From contig NZ_WEGK01000022.1 of NCBI RefSeq assembly GCF_009604405.1, forward strand, positions 1-64,000: a stretch of DNA of 64,000 bases, in the 5' to 3' direction. Below, piece after piece: positions 1-10,485 of the stretch. A program made the translations under genes and the position numbers. This stretch comes from Nocardia macrotermitis. Its GTDB lineage: Bacteria; Actinomycetota; Actinomycetes; Mycobacteriales; Mycobacteriaceae. The notes below the pieces were generated by a model, which saw only the letters and a program-made list of their open reading frames with translations, made no database searches and was not told where the DNA came from. Each line of letters starts with the position of its first letter. Positions within the stretch are counted from its first letter, which is position 1.

Positions 1-3000
1 CGCCGCGCGGTGCTGATCGACGACCGCTGGGCGACCGCCCGTGAGGATCTGGCCCGGCTGTGGCTGGGCAGCGATGGCGAGGAGAGCGTCGACGGTTTCG
101 TCGGTGCGGGACAAGCCGTTGCCGCACCCGACGCGAACAACCGACCACCCCCGCATCGAGCACGAATTCCACTGCCGCACAACCTATATCGTCTACCACC
201 ACACAGCCGCCCACACAGCCGACGCCGAATCCCACCGCACAGCCGACACCCAACCCCGACACACGCCCCACACCAGAACTCATCAGAATCGCCGCCGACA
301 AACACCGCCGCGAACAACCGACCGCCCAGCACCCAGCTACCACCCCGGCACCGAACACGAATCCCGCTACCGCACAACCAACATCGACCCCCACCACACA
401 ACCGCCCACACAGCCGACGCCGAATCCCACCACACAGCCGACACCCAACCCCGACGCCCGCCCCACACCAGAACTCATCAGAATCGCCGCCGACAAACGC
501 CGCGAACGCGAACGACTTGCCGCGCAGAACACGACCACCGCCTCAACAGCGGCACCGAATCCCGCTGCCGTACAACAGGAAACACCAGCCTCCACGATCC
601 CCCTCGAGGAAGCGGGATGGCGCACCCTCACCATGCAGAAGGAACTCCCGCTGACGAACTGGGCGTACAACCGCCCGGAGAGCAGTCGAGCGGCGATCTG
701 GATGATCAACCACATGCGTACCGTGGTGCTGCCCGGATTACACCCCTGGGCCACCCCGGAGCAGATCGACGCGGCCTTCTACTCCGACAAGGAGGTCGAG
801 GGCGGCATGGTGTTGCCGACCGTCCCGCTGGACGAACTGCTCACCGACGGCAATGTCCGAGAGCTGGGCGCGGCCCTGCTCAACGCCGCCGACCGCAACA
901 CGCGAGCCGAAAGCCCCGCGGGCACGACCCTCAACGAGGGGCTGGCACAACTGCTGAACCAGGACCAGCACATCTGGGAGCCCATCGCGCGCAATCTGGG
1001 CCTGGATGTCGAGATGCTGCGACGCGCCCAACACTCCATCCGCGAGCAGATCGAGGCCGAACGTCCCGGCACCCCGGTGACGGCGTCGGATATGCGCGCG
1101 GTGCGCCACTGGGTCGCGCCGGGTGCGGAGGATTCACTCGCGGAGTACACCCGCAGTCATGTCTACGAGCCGATCATGGGTCCCCGGCGAGACGCACACA
1201 TGCTGCGCAGGCATCTGCTGCTGCACGAATACGCGCTGATCGGCAAGACACTGTCCCGGCGCGAGTTGGAAGCCTTCGGCACACTGCGCATGCTCCGCGA
1301 GGAACGACTGGATCCGGGCCGGACACTGCCGCGCGACGCGAAGGGACGGGTCGACTCGGACGCGTTGGAGGCGCAGCTGCGCGCCGAGAATCCAGCGCTG
1401 CGTTTCATCGTCCCGCTGTATCGCTACGACGAGCACGATCACGACCACAGGACCCGCGACGCCGAGGGGAACGCCGTGGTCGACGGCGTGCTGGCCCTCT
1501 ACGACGAGGGGGTGATCGATGTCGCGACGGCACAGCGGCTGGACCGGCCCGGTGAATACGTGGTGGAACTGCCGCTGCGTCCGGGAGCGGTCCTGCAACA
1601 TCTCGGCACGACCGATCACTGGTTCCTGGAAAGGGCTGTCCACCAACGTTTTCCGCTCTTCGCCGGGATCTCCGGCGGCACCGCCCGCATGGGCCGGGAC
1701 GCCCGGTTGATGTTCGGCGCCGCCCCGCCGGACGTGTCGATGGACGACCTCGCCCTCATGATGCTCGGCTTCGTCGGGGGACACCACACGTTCTACGAGG
1801 AATTGCACGGCCTGCGCATGGCAGGTATCCCGACCATCCCCGACGCCGCGTACGCGACCCCCGAGACGCTGTACGCGGCGATGGACGAGTACGCCGAGCA
1901 ATTCGGCTATCCGCACGATGCGTGGCGGCACACCTACCGCACCACCCTGTCTCCCGCCATCGCATCGCGAAGCGCCGATACCGCACCGGACCCACGCCTG
2001 ACTCACCCGGCAGGAAGGCGTGCCCCGCACTCCGACCATCCCTCGGATGGCACGAAACCCGTTCCGGCACAAGGTGTATCCGACACCTCGACATCCACAC
2101 CGCCACCCAACCCGCCTCCGGCCACGACCGCGGAGAACCAGTGTGCCGTCGTGCTGCTCCAGGATCTACACGCCGCGGGCATCTCCGTGCGAGAGCCGAA
2201 CCCCACCGAGATCGGCCCCGAGGGCATGCCCATGGTCGGCGACAACGGCCTCGAAGACCGCATGCCGCACACGGAAAACGGTGCCCGCAACGAATTCCAG
2301 GAAATCCCCCTCACCCCCGGCACCCACTCGATGGGCGAAATCATCGACTGGGTCAACGAGCGCCTGCACCCCGCCGCCCGGCCGAACGCCCGAAAGGTAG
2401 CGGTGGTAGTCGAATTCGCCCCCGAAGACCAAGCCACCGCAACCCTCCCCAACGGCAACCACCAGAAAGTCGGCGGTCACGCCTTCCTCATCCCCGCCAT
2501 CCCTCTCCCTCACAACGACCCGCGCCGAGTAGTACGAGCCTTCGTCCTGGCCTTCGACGACAACCGACCCACTCCCCTCCCCGGCGCAATCCCACGCCGC
2601 CCCGTATCCCCCGATTTCCACGTCGGCCGCCCCGCGGACGACAACACCCCCGGACAGGAACCCACCCCGCCACCCGCGATCCACCTCGACAACCTGCTGA
2701 CCGTACGGAACGCGCTCGCTACCGAACTGGCACATCCCGATCCCACGCACGCCGCGGTCGCACCGCACGAACTACGGCAGCCGCTCGCTCTGCTGGACGA
2801 GTTGGTGGCCGTGCAGCAGGGCGCGCACCCGGTCACCGCGGAACGGTTGGGCCTGCTGACGGATTTCGCGCACATGGTGGACCATGCCCTGTTGCAGCCG
2901 CCGAGAGACGCCCTCGACGCCGCGAGCCGTCGACTCGGCGAGATCGAGGCCCAGTTGCGGGCCGCACCCACGGGGCATCGGATACCAGCGGGCAACACCG

Positions 3001-5396
3001 GTCTGCTGGACGGGGTCGACGACGAGCAGTTGTCCCGGGTGTGGGAGGCGGCGACCAGGCAGATGGTCGCGGCCGGGCGGGCGACGGACGAGACGACCTG
3101 GGACGACGCCGCGGCGAACGCGCGGTACTGGACCCTGACCACCGTGGTCGGGCGGCTGGAGGATTTCCTGTCGTTCGCGCAGACGCCGGAAGCGCTTGTC
3201 CCCCAAGTTCATTTGGCTCTACTGAAGGCCCACTTCACCACGACCGCCGCATGGTTGATAGCCAACGCCGCCGCCGCGGGCACGATGAACCCCATCGCGG
3301 CGGCCGCGGTCGTCGCCTTCCGCGCCGCCGGACAGGATTTCCGGGAGCCAGCCGCCCAACCAGCCGACACGCCTTCCACGACAAACCAAGTCACGCCCGA
3401 CTGGGACGCATTGGAGACGAATACCCAACGCACGCAAACGAATACCGCACCACCACACCTGGACGGCACCCCCACCGACGCGAACGTCCCGACCACGCAC
3501 ACCGACAACTCGCCCACACACACCAACGACCCGCCCTTACACACCGACAACCTGTCCACCCATACCGACAACTCGCCCACACACACCGACAACCCACCTG
3601 CGCACACCGACGACCCGTCCACTCACACCAGCGCCCCACCCGCGCACCGCGAGGAAAACCTGGGTTCCGTTGCGGCACTCAGCGATATCGGCTTGCGACA
3701 CGACACCAACGAAGACGCGTACGCACAGGCAGTAGTGGAGATCGACGGCAAGCTGGTGCACGTACAGGCAGCGTGCGACGGCCGATCGACATCGACCGAT
3801 GGCGCCCGGGCCGCGCGCGTGGCCGCGGACGGCGCCGTCGCCGATATGGTCACCGCCCTCACCGCGGCAGGGGCCACCGGCCAGTTCGACCGAATCGCCG
3901 TCGCCCGAAGCGGTCTGGCCGCCGCCGGCGACCAGGTTCGAGCCCTCGGCGAACAGCCCGAGTACGCCGGTCTGACCGCGGACGAGAAACCGGACTGCAC
4001 GATCATCCTGGCGATCGTCGAGGAGCACCAGGTGACCTGGGATTGGGAGGGTGACAGCCGCGGCTACAAGCTGTCCCTGCGCCCCGGCGAATCACAGCGG
4101 ATGACCGAGGACGACTCGATGCTCACCCTGCTGATGCAACGCCTGGGCATGCCGGAGGCACAGGCACTGCGACATCCCCAGGCGCACATGATCTCCCGAT
4201 CCCTGAGCCAACCCTCCGGCGGCGAATCGCACGCCAAGACCACACCGCTGTCCCCCGGCGATTTCGTACTGCTGTGCACCGACGGCATGTGGAACGACAC
4301 CTTCGAGGCCGAATCCCTCGCCGACCTCCTCCGGGACTCCTGGACCCGCACCCCCGACGATCTCCTCGCCGTACTGAAGTCCTTCGCTCAGCGCGCACTC
4401 GACAACGGCGGCCACGACAACATCACCGGCATGCTGACCCGCCCGACCCCACCCGCACCCACCTCGACACCCTGGCATCGTGCCGAAGCAATCGAACCCT
4501 TCCACCACTTCGACCAGCGTGCGGCAGCCGACCTCGCCCCGCGCGATCAGCACCGCAGGCCATTCGGCACCCGACCCGATATCGCGGGAATCCCCAACGG
4601 CAGCTTGGCCTTCCATCACCACCCCGACGATCCGAACGGAACGGATTGGCACGCGGTCGAACCCGGGCCCACCGGGCCGCGAGAACACCGCGCGGTACCG
4701 ACCCCGGACCTCTCATCGGTACGCCCGCTGGTCGAACTCCTGCACACGCGGACAGCGGACCGGACACAATTGCACCGGGAACTGTCCGGACTCGAGCAGA
4801 ACTACGGCGCCCATCGCTTCGAGATCTCCTATGCCGCCTACACCAGAGAACTCGGAACAGCGGCCGAAAGTTTCGTCCACAGACCCGATCTCGGATTGCG
4901 ATTGGAAGGCCGAATCGTCGATGATCAGGGCCGGAAGGTCGGCAGCGTCCGGCAGATCGTCTTCCTGGATCCCCAGGGTCGAGCGGTCGTATTCATCGAC
5001 AACATCTACCTGCTGGAAGGTGCGCGCGGAAAAGGGTTCACCACTTCGTTCATGACCGCGATGGAAGACTACTACCGTCGCTCCGGCGTGCACCGGATCG
5101 AGCTGAAAGCCGTGCGCGACGGTGCGTACTTCTGGGCACGGTGGGGATTTCGATTCAACGACCACCCCACTCTGATGAAGCGCTCCGCTGACAGCATCCG
5201 CGAAAAGATCCGAAATATGATGCCGTACAGCACCCCCGACGATCGACTGCAACTGCGGGCCGCCGACAGGCGATTGCGGAGACCGGCGACCGGCCACCCC
5301 ACCTCGGCGGATCTCGCCGAGCTGACCGGCGACAATCCACGCCTCGGCCGGGACCTCCTGACCGATACGTTCTGGTTCGGGGTGAAGGTCCTGTGA
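1..5396 (+). CDS. C-terminal part of a giant multidomain polymorphic toxin-like protein (papain-like, PP2C and GNAT domains), 5'-truncated by the window and apparently frame-broken near 105-140
   Basis: The main reading frame opens at an ATG at 60 and gives 1778 codons, but its first ~24 residues are Arg/Cys-rich and look out of frame. The frame starting at base 1 reads sensibly up to about base 130, so the real protein probably enters from the left and is split by a one-base frame break. Residues are counted from the ATG at 60. Residues 25-149 are two Thr/Pro/Gln-rich repeats ending in PTPELIRIAADK. Residues 180-630 form an unrecognised globular region. Residues 690-835 look papain-like, with Cys695 (NQCAVV), His807 (GGHAF) and a later Asp. 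Residues 1146-1196 are HTDN-type linker repeats. Residues 1200-1460 are a PP2C phosphatase (HDTNEDA, ACDG, GDSRGY, LLCTDG, GGHDNIT). Residues 1585-1710 are GNAT-like (ARGKGF). The gene converges on the secretion operon, ending 30 bp from its last gene. A secreted effector is inference; the papain and GNAT assignments are weaker than PP2C. Confidence 0.8.
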
Positions 5397-5426
5397 CCAC
5401 TCCCGACCGGCTGATGCGCGGCGGGA

Positions 5427-6521
5427 TCAGTAACCCAGTGGCGCCCGGTTGGCGTCGGCCTGCTGCACGTTGCTGGTGAGGTTGGAGCCGTCGCGGGAGA
5501 CGTGGTAGCGGTGCATGACGTAATTCATGCTGGCGGCGATATTGGCGGTGGGGTCGGTGATGGAGCTGGAGGTTCCGGATACGTGGTACGCGCCGAAGGT
5601 GCCGGGAATTGTTTGGGTCAGGCCCTGGGAGGGGTGTCCGGCGGCGGCATTGGAATCGGTGAGGTTGATGGATCCGACATCGCCGCCTGATTCGCGCTGG
5701 ATCAATGTCAGATAGCCTTCGGTCCAATTCTTCCGGGCCGTCGGATCGGTGATGCCGAGCGCGTCCAGTGCCTTGCCGATGTATTCCTCGAGTTCGGTGC
5801 GGCTCAGGCGGTGGTGCGCGGTACTGCCGCCCGAACTGCTCACCGGCTGGGTGTATTTGCTGTCGTAACCGCCCGAACCGTTGACGGGGACATAACTGCC
5901 GCCGCCTCCCCCGCCGCCGCCACTGCTGTAGGAGGTGGGCACGTACGGGGCCTGTGAACCGCCGACCTTGTCGGCCTGCGACTGGATCTGGTCGTTGGCG
6001 ATCTGGATCTCGTCGTGCACCGAAACGACCGCCGAGAGAACGGCTTTCGTCAACGGCGCTTCCCGGGCGGCGGACAGGTAGGTGCTCCCCTTGGCGGGCT
6101 GCCAGTCGTGTGCGGAATCGAGGGTGCCGGTGAGCTGCTGGATCGTCTTCTCGATTTCCTTCCAGGTCTCCGCCGCGATACCGCCGGTATCGTATGCGGA
6201 GGATTTCACCCCGGTGTCCTGCTCGTGGATCGTGGACTTTATCTCGTCCAGGTCGGACATCTTGGTCGAATAGTTGTCGACCATCTGAGCCTTGCCGTCG
6301 GTGACCGTCGCGAGCTTCTTGTCGCTCAGCAGTTTCACCAGATCCGGCACATCGTCGGTCTGCCCGGACCCGAGCAGATCGACCGAGGTCTGAATGGTTT
6401 CCTGCGCGGTCTTGATGAGCCCTCTGAGCCCCGGCGACGCCTTGGGCGGACAATGCTTGTTCAGATCGACCGGTTTGTAATGTTTTACGGTAGCGGTTGA
6501 GCTCACCGGGCACCACCGCAT
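5427..6521 (-). CDS. Lytic transglycosylase (SLT domain) with helical N-terminal region, last gene of the secretion operon
   Basis: The C-terminal ~110 residues form a transglycosylase SLT domain. The catalytic Glu is E277 in QRESGG, followed by the usual Gln-Gly-Leu-Thr-Gln stretch and an Ala-rich NIAASMNYV helix. The N-terminal 190 residues are predicted helical and resemble the ESX-associated DUF4226-like helical regions seen in two other proteins of this operon. A run of eight Gly (201-208) links the two parts. Such enzymes cleave peptidoglycan glycan strands and typically open the wall for an envelope-spanning secretion machine. No clear signal peptide is visible, so export may go through the machine itself. 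The drawn start is ATG 6521; a GTG at 6506 (giving VSSTATVKHY) is an equally plausible start. It lies 67 bp after the large WXG-like gene. Confidence 0.85.
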   Translation of the reverse strand: MRWCPVSSTATVKHYKPVDLNKHCPPKASPGLRGLIKTAQETIQTSVDLLGSGQTDDVPDLVKLLSDKKLATVTDGKAQMVDNYSTKMSDLDEIKSTIHEQDTGVKSSAYDTGGIAAETWKEIEKTIQQLTGTLDSAHDWQPAKGSTYLSAAREAPLTKAVLSAVVSVHDEIQIANDQIQSQADKVGGSQAPYVPTSYSSGGGGGGGGSYVPVNGSGGYDSKYTQPVSSSGGSTAHHRLSRTELEEYIGKALDALGITDPTARKNWTEGYLTLIQRESGGDVGSINLTDSNAAAGHPSQGLTQTIPGTFGAYHVSGTSSSITDPTANIAASMNYVMHRYHVSRDGSNLTSNVQQADANRAPLGY

Positions 6522-6588
6522 TCTCGCTCGGGGATTTCCGTCGTATTCAAGTATCCACTGTTCCCACTGTCAGGAAGGCGTACGCCCG

Positions 6589-9102
6589 CTAGCGCCCCGG
6601 TCCCGCAGTGATCGTCGGCCGCTGCCGCACCACGGTCGGCGCGAGCGAGGACGGCGTGAACCGGGGGTGGTCGAGCAGCTGACCGTGCGCGTAGACCACA
6701 TCCCGCAGCAGCTGACGGTTCGGCTCCGCCGACAGCGACAACACCAATTCGTCACAGCGACGTTCGAACAGCATCGCCCGCAACCTCGCCGCCGCCTGCC
6801 CTTCCGTGGACTCGGACCGCAACTCCCCCAACGGAATTCGCGACACATCCGCCCGCAGCGGCAGCATCGAGACCACCAGCATGTCGTCGGCGTCCCGCAA
6901 CTCGGCCCACCACTCCTGCGGCACATCCCGCCCCTGCCGCAACGCTTGCAGAATCCGTTCCCGCAATGTGCCCGTCCCCAGCGACGCACCCGAACGCAAC
7001 TCCGCGACCCGCGTATGAGCATCGACCGCGAGCTCGAGACACCGCCCGGCGATCCGCTCGGGCGGCGCCGCACTCACCCGTTCCAGCAGGTGCGGCGCAC
7101 CCACCAACTCCAGTCGATCCGCCAAACCCGCTGCGGGACAGGAGAAATCCATGGTCGGCTGCGCACCCACCGACCCCTCGACCGGCGCGCCGGGCAGCTG
7201 ACGACGCAGTCCGTCGTCGATCGGCTGCGAGGAGACCAGCGCCGAGAGCCGGGCACCGGTCTTCCCGCCCCAGACCGCCGCGAACTCCGCCAGCACCCGC
7301 GCCGGATCCGAAACCCCTTCCCACGCAGCACCATCCGCGTCGGACCACACCCACGGCATGGACATCTCACGCGGCAGGTAGACGCCCGCGGGCAGCCAGC
7401 CACGCCCCTCGGTGGTGGTCACGAAGGCGGTGACCCCGCCCGGATGCCGCAGCAGCGACACCGCACAGCCGAGCCCCACGGTGACCGATTCGGTCACCGT
7501 CAACAGACTCGACAGCAGCGAGCGCGCCAGCACCAGATCACCGTCGACGCGCTCGCCCAGAATGAACGTCGGCGCGGCCGCCGCCAGCATCGCCGCACCC
7601 ACCGCGTCTCGCACAATATGGTTGCTGCCCTGGGCATCCGGTGAATCAGCGATATCTCCGTCGTCGCGCGCACCGGGCCGAGCCGGTGCCTGCCCCTTGC
7701 CCGGCGTGGCCGTCACACCCGACGCGCCGACGGGCTGCCCCGGACCACCCGACACGGCTCCCGGCGACGCGGCACTCGGCGGCGGCCCACTGGGCGTGGC
7801 CGAAACGCGCGGTGCCACACCGGATCTACCGCCCGTCGCGGAGTCCACGGTCGCCCCACCGGTGTGTGCGGTCGCCGCGGACGAAGTGGTCACCGCCGTC
7901 GAAGACATGACCTGCGGCGACCCCGCCACCGCCTGCGATACGGCACCGACCACCCCGAGACCCATCAGATCCGTTGCGGCAACGGGTGTTTCATTCGATC
8001 GGCCTTCATGCGCACCGGATACCGTGGACGACTCGGAATCCGGCCGCGAAGTCCCCACCGGCACCGCACCATCGGTCCGGTAACCACCCGGATCACCCGA
8101 CTCCGAGGCATGCTCCGAAACAGATTCGGGTGCAGCATAATTCGTATCCGGAGCACTGGAATCCGCCATCGCCGGAGCATTCGAACCACCGTACGACTGC
8201 CCATCCCCGGACGACACGGGAGCGGGCCCGTACGCCGGACCACCGGCCGGAGCATCACCGTTGGACGGCACCGACGGCGCTGTCGCCTCCGGAGCCACGG
8301 CCGGCCCCGCCTGCACCGGAGCCTGCGTCGAGACATCCGGCGGCAACGACCCCGGCACATTCGGCAGCACCGACACCGGCGGCTGCAACCCGAACCGATC
8401 CAGGAACCTCCCCAGATCCCGCAACGCCGGAACCGACGGCGGCACACCATGTTCCGGCAGCTGATAACGATCGGGCTCGAGCCCGGACCCGTGGCCCCGC
8501 CCGTACGGCCGGGACCTGCCCCCACTCCCGGCCCCGCCACGGGACCGCGGCTGCGAGACGGCCCACGGATCCCGCTGCCCCAGCAACGCCGCCAACACCT
8601 GCAACTCCGGAAGCCCTTGCGGACCAATGGAATTCAACGCGGCATTCATCTTCGCGGCAACCTGCTGCTTGGCGTCGTCGATGATCGCCGAGATCCGCGC
8701 CTGTTCGGCCTCGAGATCGGGCTTCTCCTGCTTGGACGTTTCCGCGATCACCTCCCGAATGTCACCGGTGGCCGTCTCGACGATGTCGTGAATCCCATGA
8801 CGCGTCCGATAGACCAGATCGGCGATATCGCGAAACGTATCGGCCGCGGCGACCAGCGCGTCCACGAACCGGTCCAACGTGTCCTTCTGCGCGAGCATGT
8901 GGTCCTTCACCGGCTGCATCCCGACACTGCTGGGCACCGCCGCCTCGAAGGCGCGCCGCGCCCGCTCGGCCTCGGCCGGATCCAATGCGGCCGCCCCGTT
9001 GCGCGCCGCCATCTCCAGATCTCCCCAGTCCGCGGGCGAGATCACCGGCCAGTTCTTGCCGACGATCCTGTCCCAGTACGGGCCCGCACGCTCCGCGTCC
9101 AT
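6589..9102 (-). CDS. Large WXG100-like/ESX-associated protein with disordered middle and conserved C-terminal domain
   Basis: The protein has 837 aa. Residues 1-190 are helical with an early WxxI/DWGDLE pattern and long amphipathic segments (to about AALNSIGPQG), as in the N-terminal halves of ESX/WXG-type substrates. Residues 200-490 are Pro/Ser/Gly/Ala-rich and probably disordered. Residues 500-830 are a folded domain with features such as GDLVLARSLLSSLL, RHPGGVTAFV and GRGWLPAGVYLP, which I think resembles the DUF5632/DUF5631 pair of mycobacterial ESX-associated proteins. That identification is from memory and tentative. There is no transmembrane segment. It starts 14 bp after the EspC-like gene, so the two are probably co-translated and may be co-exported. 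Function is not known. Confidence 0.7.
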   Translation of the reverse strand: MDAERAGPYWDRIVGKNWPVISPADWGDLEMAARNGAAALDPAEAERARRAFEAAVPSSVGMQPVKDHMLAQKDTLDRFVDALVAAADTFRDIADLVYRTRHGIHDIVETATGDIREVIAETSKQEKPDLEAEQARISAIIDDAKQQVAAKMNAALNSIGPQGLPELQVLAALLGQRDPWAVSQPRSRGGAGSGGRSRPYGRGHGSGLEPDRYQLPEHGVPPSVPALRDLGRFLDRFGLQPPVSVLPNVPGSLPPDVSTQAPVQAGPAVAPEATAPSVPSNGDAPAGGPAYGPAPVSSGDGQSYGGSNAPAMADSSAPDTNYAAPESVSEHASESGDPGGYRTDGAVPVGTSRPDSESSTVSGAHEGRSNETPVAATDLMGLGVVGAVSQAVAGSPQVMSSTAVTTSSAATAHTGGATVDSATGGRSGVAPRVSATPSGPPPSAASPGAVSGGPGQPVGASGVTATPGKGQAPARPGARDDGDIADSPDAQGSNHIVRDAVGAAMLAAAAPTFILGERVDGDLVLARSLLSSLLTVTESVTVGLGCAVSLLRHPGGVTAFVTTTEGRGWLPAGVYLPREMSMPWVWSDADGAAWEGVSDPARVLAEFAAVWGGKTGARLSALVSSQPIDDGLRRQLPGAPVEGSVGAQPTMDFSCPAAGLADRLELVGAPHLLERVSAAPPERIAGRCLELAVDAHTRVAELRSGASLGTGTLRERILQALRQGRDVPQEWWAELRDADDMLVVSMLPLRADVSRIPLGELRSESTEGQAAARLRAMLFERRCDELVLSLSAEPNRQLLRDVVYAHGQLLDHPRFTPSSLAPTVVRQRPTITAGPGR

Positions 9103-9116
9103 CCGACAACCGGTCC

Positions 9117-9419
9117 CTAGCCGTCCACCCGCTCGCCCCCCGAGGCGTCGGCGGCCGCGAGATTACCGCTGTGCCGCGTCGCGTACCGCACGCCCGCGTC
9201 ACTGCCGCCGTTCGCCGAATCGACCGCGCTGGCAAACCATGTGCGGATCTCCGCCGGTATCGCGAGCAACCGCCGGTCCAATCGGGAGAGCCCACTGCCA
9301 CCCACCGTGAAATCGGCGGCGATCGTGGAGACCTGCCCGGTGAACGACGTGAACGCGTGATGGTGCTGCCCGGAGGTGGTGACGGCCTCGTGGGTGTCGA
9401 TGTTCAGATCATCGGACAT
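9117..9419 (-). CDS. EspC-like type VII secretion (WXG100-superfamily) small protein
   Basis: This 100-aa protein has the size and layout of EspC/DUF2580 family members, which are ESX-linked helical hairpins: a short polar N-terminus (MSDDLNIDT), a first helix around HHAFTSFTGQVSTIAADF, a turn, and a second helix around AEIRTWFASAVDSA. It lacks a strict WxG but has the FxG-like turn position and a tail rich in Gly and Ala. In ESX systems such proteins pair with larger partners and are exported. Here it sits between a YbaB-like gene (25 bp upstream) and the 837-aa WXG-like gene (14 bp downstream), the likely partner. The family call is from overall pattern, not a signature residue. Confidence 0.65.
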   Translation of the reverse strand: MSDDLNIDTHEAVTTSGQHHHAFTSFTGQVSTIAADFTVGGSGLSRLDRRLLAIPAEIRTWFASAVDSANGGSDAGVRYATRHSGNLAAADASGGERVDG

Positions 9420-9444
9420 ACCGTGTCCTGTCTCGGGTGGCTAC

Positions 9445-9804
9445 TCAGGAAGACGTGCCGAATTCGGCATGTTCCATTGCGCGGTAAGCGGATTCGGTGG
9501 GCAGGTCGAACGAGTCGATGGTGTACGGACGGGTGCCGTTGAACTCCATCTCCGCCCGCAGGCCCACCCGGGATTTCTGGTGCGCCAGCCGGGCCAGCCG
9601 CACGATCTCGGTGCCCAGCCAGATCTCGCCGTTGTCGCGGGCGTCGTCGGTGATGTGCAAACCCACGATCTCACCGTCCCGCCCGCACGCGACGCCCACG
9701 GTGTGATCGGGGTTGAACACCTCGTAGGTCATGGTCCGCCAGTTCGGCCCGGCATCGCCGACGTCGTCGGCCGGGAGCTGATCCGCCACGGGAATATCGG
9801 TCAT
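9445..9804 (-). CDS. YbaB/EbfC-like small protein of ESX-type locus (second copy)
   Basis: A 119-aa protein with a short strand-rich core (VACGRDGEIVGLHI) followed by a long helix (GTEIVRLARLAHQKSRVGLRAEM). This beta-strand plus helix order matches the YbaB/EbfC fold that recurs in actinobacterial ESX and secretion loci. Classical YbaB proteins bind DNA as dimers; the role of the ESX-linked members is not established. It begins 9 bp after the stop of the 223-aa hypothetical gene and ends 25 bp before the EspC-like gene, so it belongs to the operon. It is only distantly similar to the other YbaB-like protein at 10482-10832. Confidence 0.5.
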   Translation of the reverse strand: MTDIPVADQLPADDVGDAGPNWRTMTYEVFNPDHTVGVACGRDGEIVGLHITDDARDNGEIWLGTEIVRLARLAHQKSRVGLRAEMEFNGTRPYTIDSFDLPTESAYRAMEHAEFGTSS

Positions 9805-9813
9805 CGGTTGCTC

Positions 9814-10485
9814 CTAGATACGTAGGGCGGGAGCGGTCAACTGCTCGTCGAGCACCGCCCAGGCGGCGTCGTCGATGGTCATGATCTGGCCCAACTGCCA
9901 GAATCGGGCACCCAGATACATCTCGCCGGTGCCGCCGGGCGCGATGTCGAGCCGATCGGGCCCCTCGATCGCGGCATCCAGCGTGATGGTCGTGACCGGC
10001 GGATTGCGGTCGTCGACCTGGATGATCGTCCCGGCGCTGCCGGGGATGAAACTCTGCCGATAGCGCGGACCGGCCTTGATCACCACCGTCGCGCTGTTGG
10101 TGGTCAGCGAGATCTCCGGATTCAGCAGCAGCTGCATCGCCCACGAGCGGGCCGCCGTCTCGGGCCGCTCACCGTTGATCGAAATGGCAAGCGTGGCAGC
10201 CAGATCCACGATCAGCACGGTCTCGGCCGTGGTCACCCCGACGATCACCAGCCGCTTCGGCGTGCCGACCGGATACGGCAGTTCCTCGGCGGCCAGCGTC
10301 AGCACGTCCGAGCCGGCCCCGGTGCCGGTCGCGGGATGCGCGCAGATCGTGCCCGTGGCGACCTCGACGGTGTAGGCGGCGATCGGACCCGACCGGTGAT
10401 CGGCGACCCCGGCCAGCCGGACCAACCCCTCCTCGTGCAGCCACCGAACGGTGTCCGCGACGGTGACGGGATCCGGCTCGGTCAC
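9814..10485 (-). CDS. Hypothetical ESX-locus protein, beta-rich, ~223 aa
   Basis: I do not recognise this family. An open frame extends to 10539, but the GTG at 10485 (VTEPDPVTVADTVRW) overlaps the upstream TGA as GTGA, the same coupling used repeatedly in this operon, so I choose that start. The N-terminal 20 residues are helical and the rest is rich in beta-branched residues (LVIVGVTTAETVLIVDLAATLAI; TTITLDAAIEGPDRLDIAPGG), suggesting a soluble beta sandwich or roll. There is no signal peptide, transmembrane helix or catalytic motif. Its position between two YbaB-like genes suggests a cytosolic accessory or chaperone role for ESX substrates, similar in position to EspG proteins, but I see no sequence support for EspG. 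Confidence 0.6.
   Translation of the reverse strand: MTEPDPVTVADTVRWLHEEGLVRLAGVADHRSGPIAAYTVEVATGTICAHPATGTGAGSDVLTLAAEELPYPVGTPKRLVIVGVTTAETVLIVDLAATLAISINGERPETAARSWAMQLLLNPEISLTTNSATVVIKAGPRYRQSFIPGSAGTIIQVDDRNPPVTTITLDAAIEGPDRLDIAPGGTGEMYLGARFWQLGQIMTIDDAAWAVLDEQLTAPALRI

Noticed and set aside
160..510. Repeats at the left end considered as a CRISPR array or satellite
   Set aside because: The repeats are codon-phased and encode a Pro/Thr-rich linker with a conserved PTPELIRIAADK end. There are no spacers and no cas genes.
1922..4054. 710-codon Arg/Pro/His-rich open frame on the plus strand
   Set aside because: It overlaps the PP2C-containing protein in another frame, and its composition (long Arg and Pro runs) is that of a high-GC shadow frame without domains.
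5155..6516. 453-codon minus-strand open frame overlapping the SLT transglycosylase
   Set aside because: It is Arg/Gly-rich and out of frame with the clear SLT domain, so it is a shadow frame.
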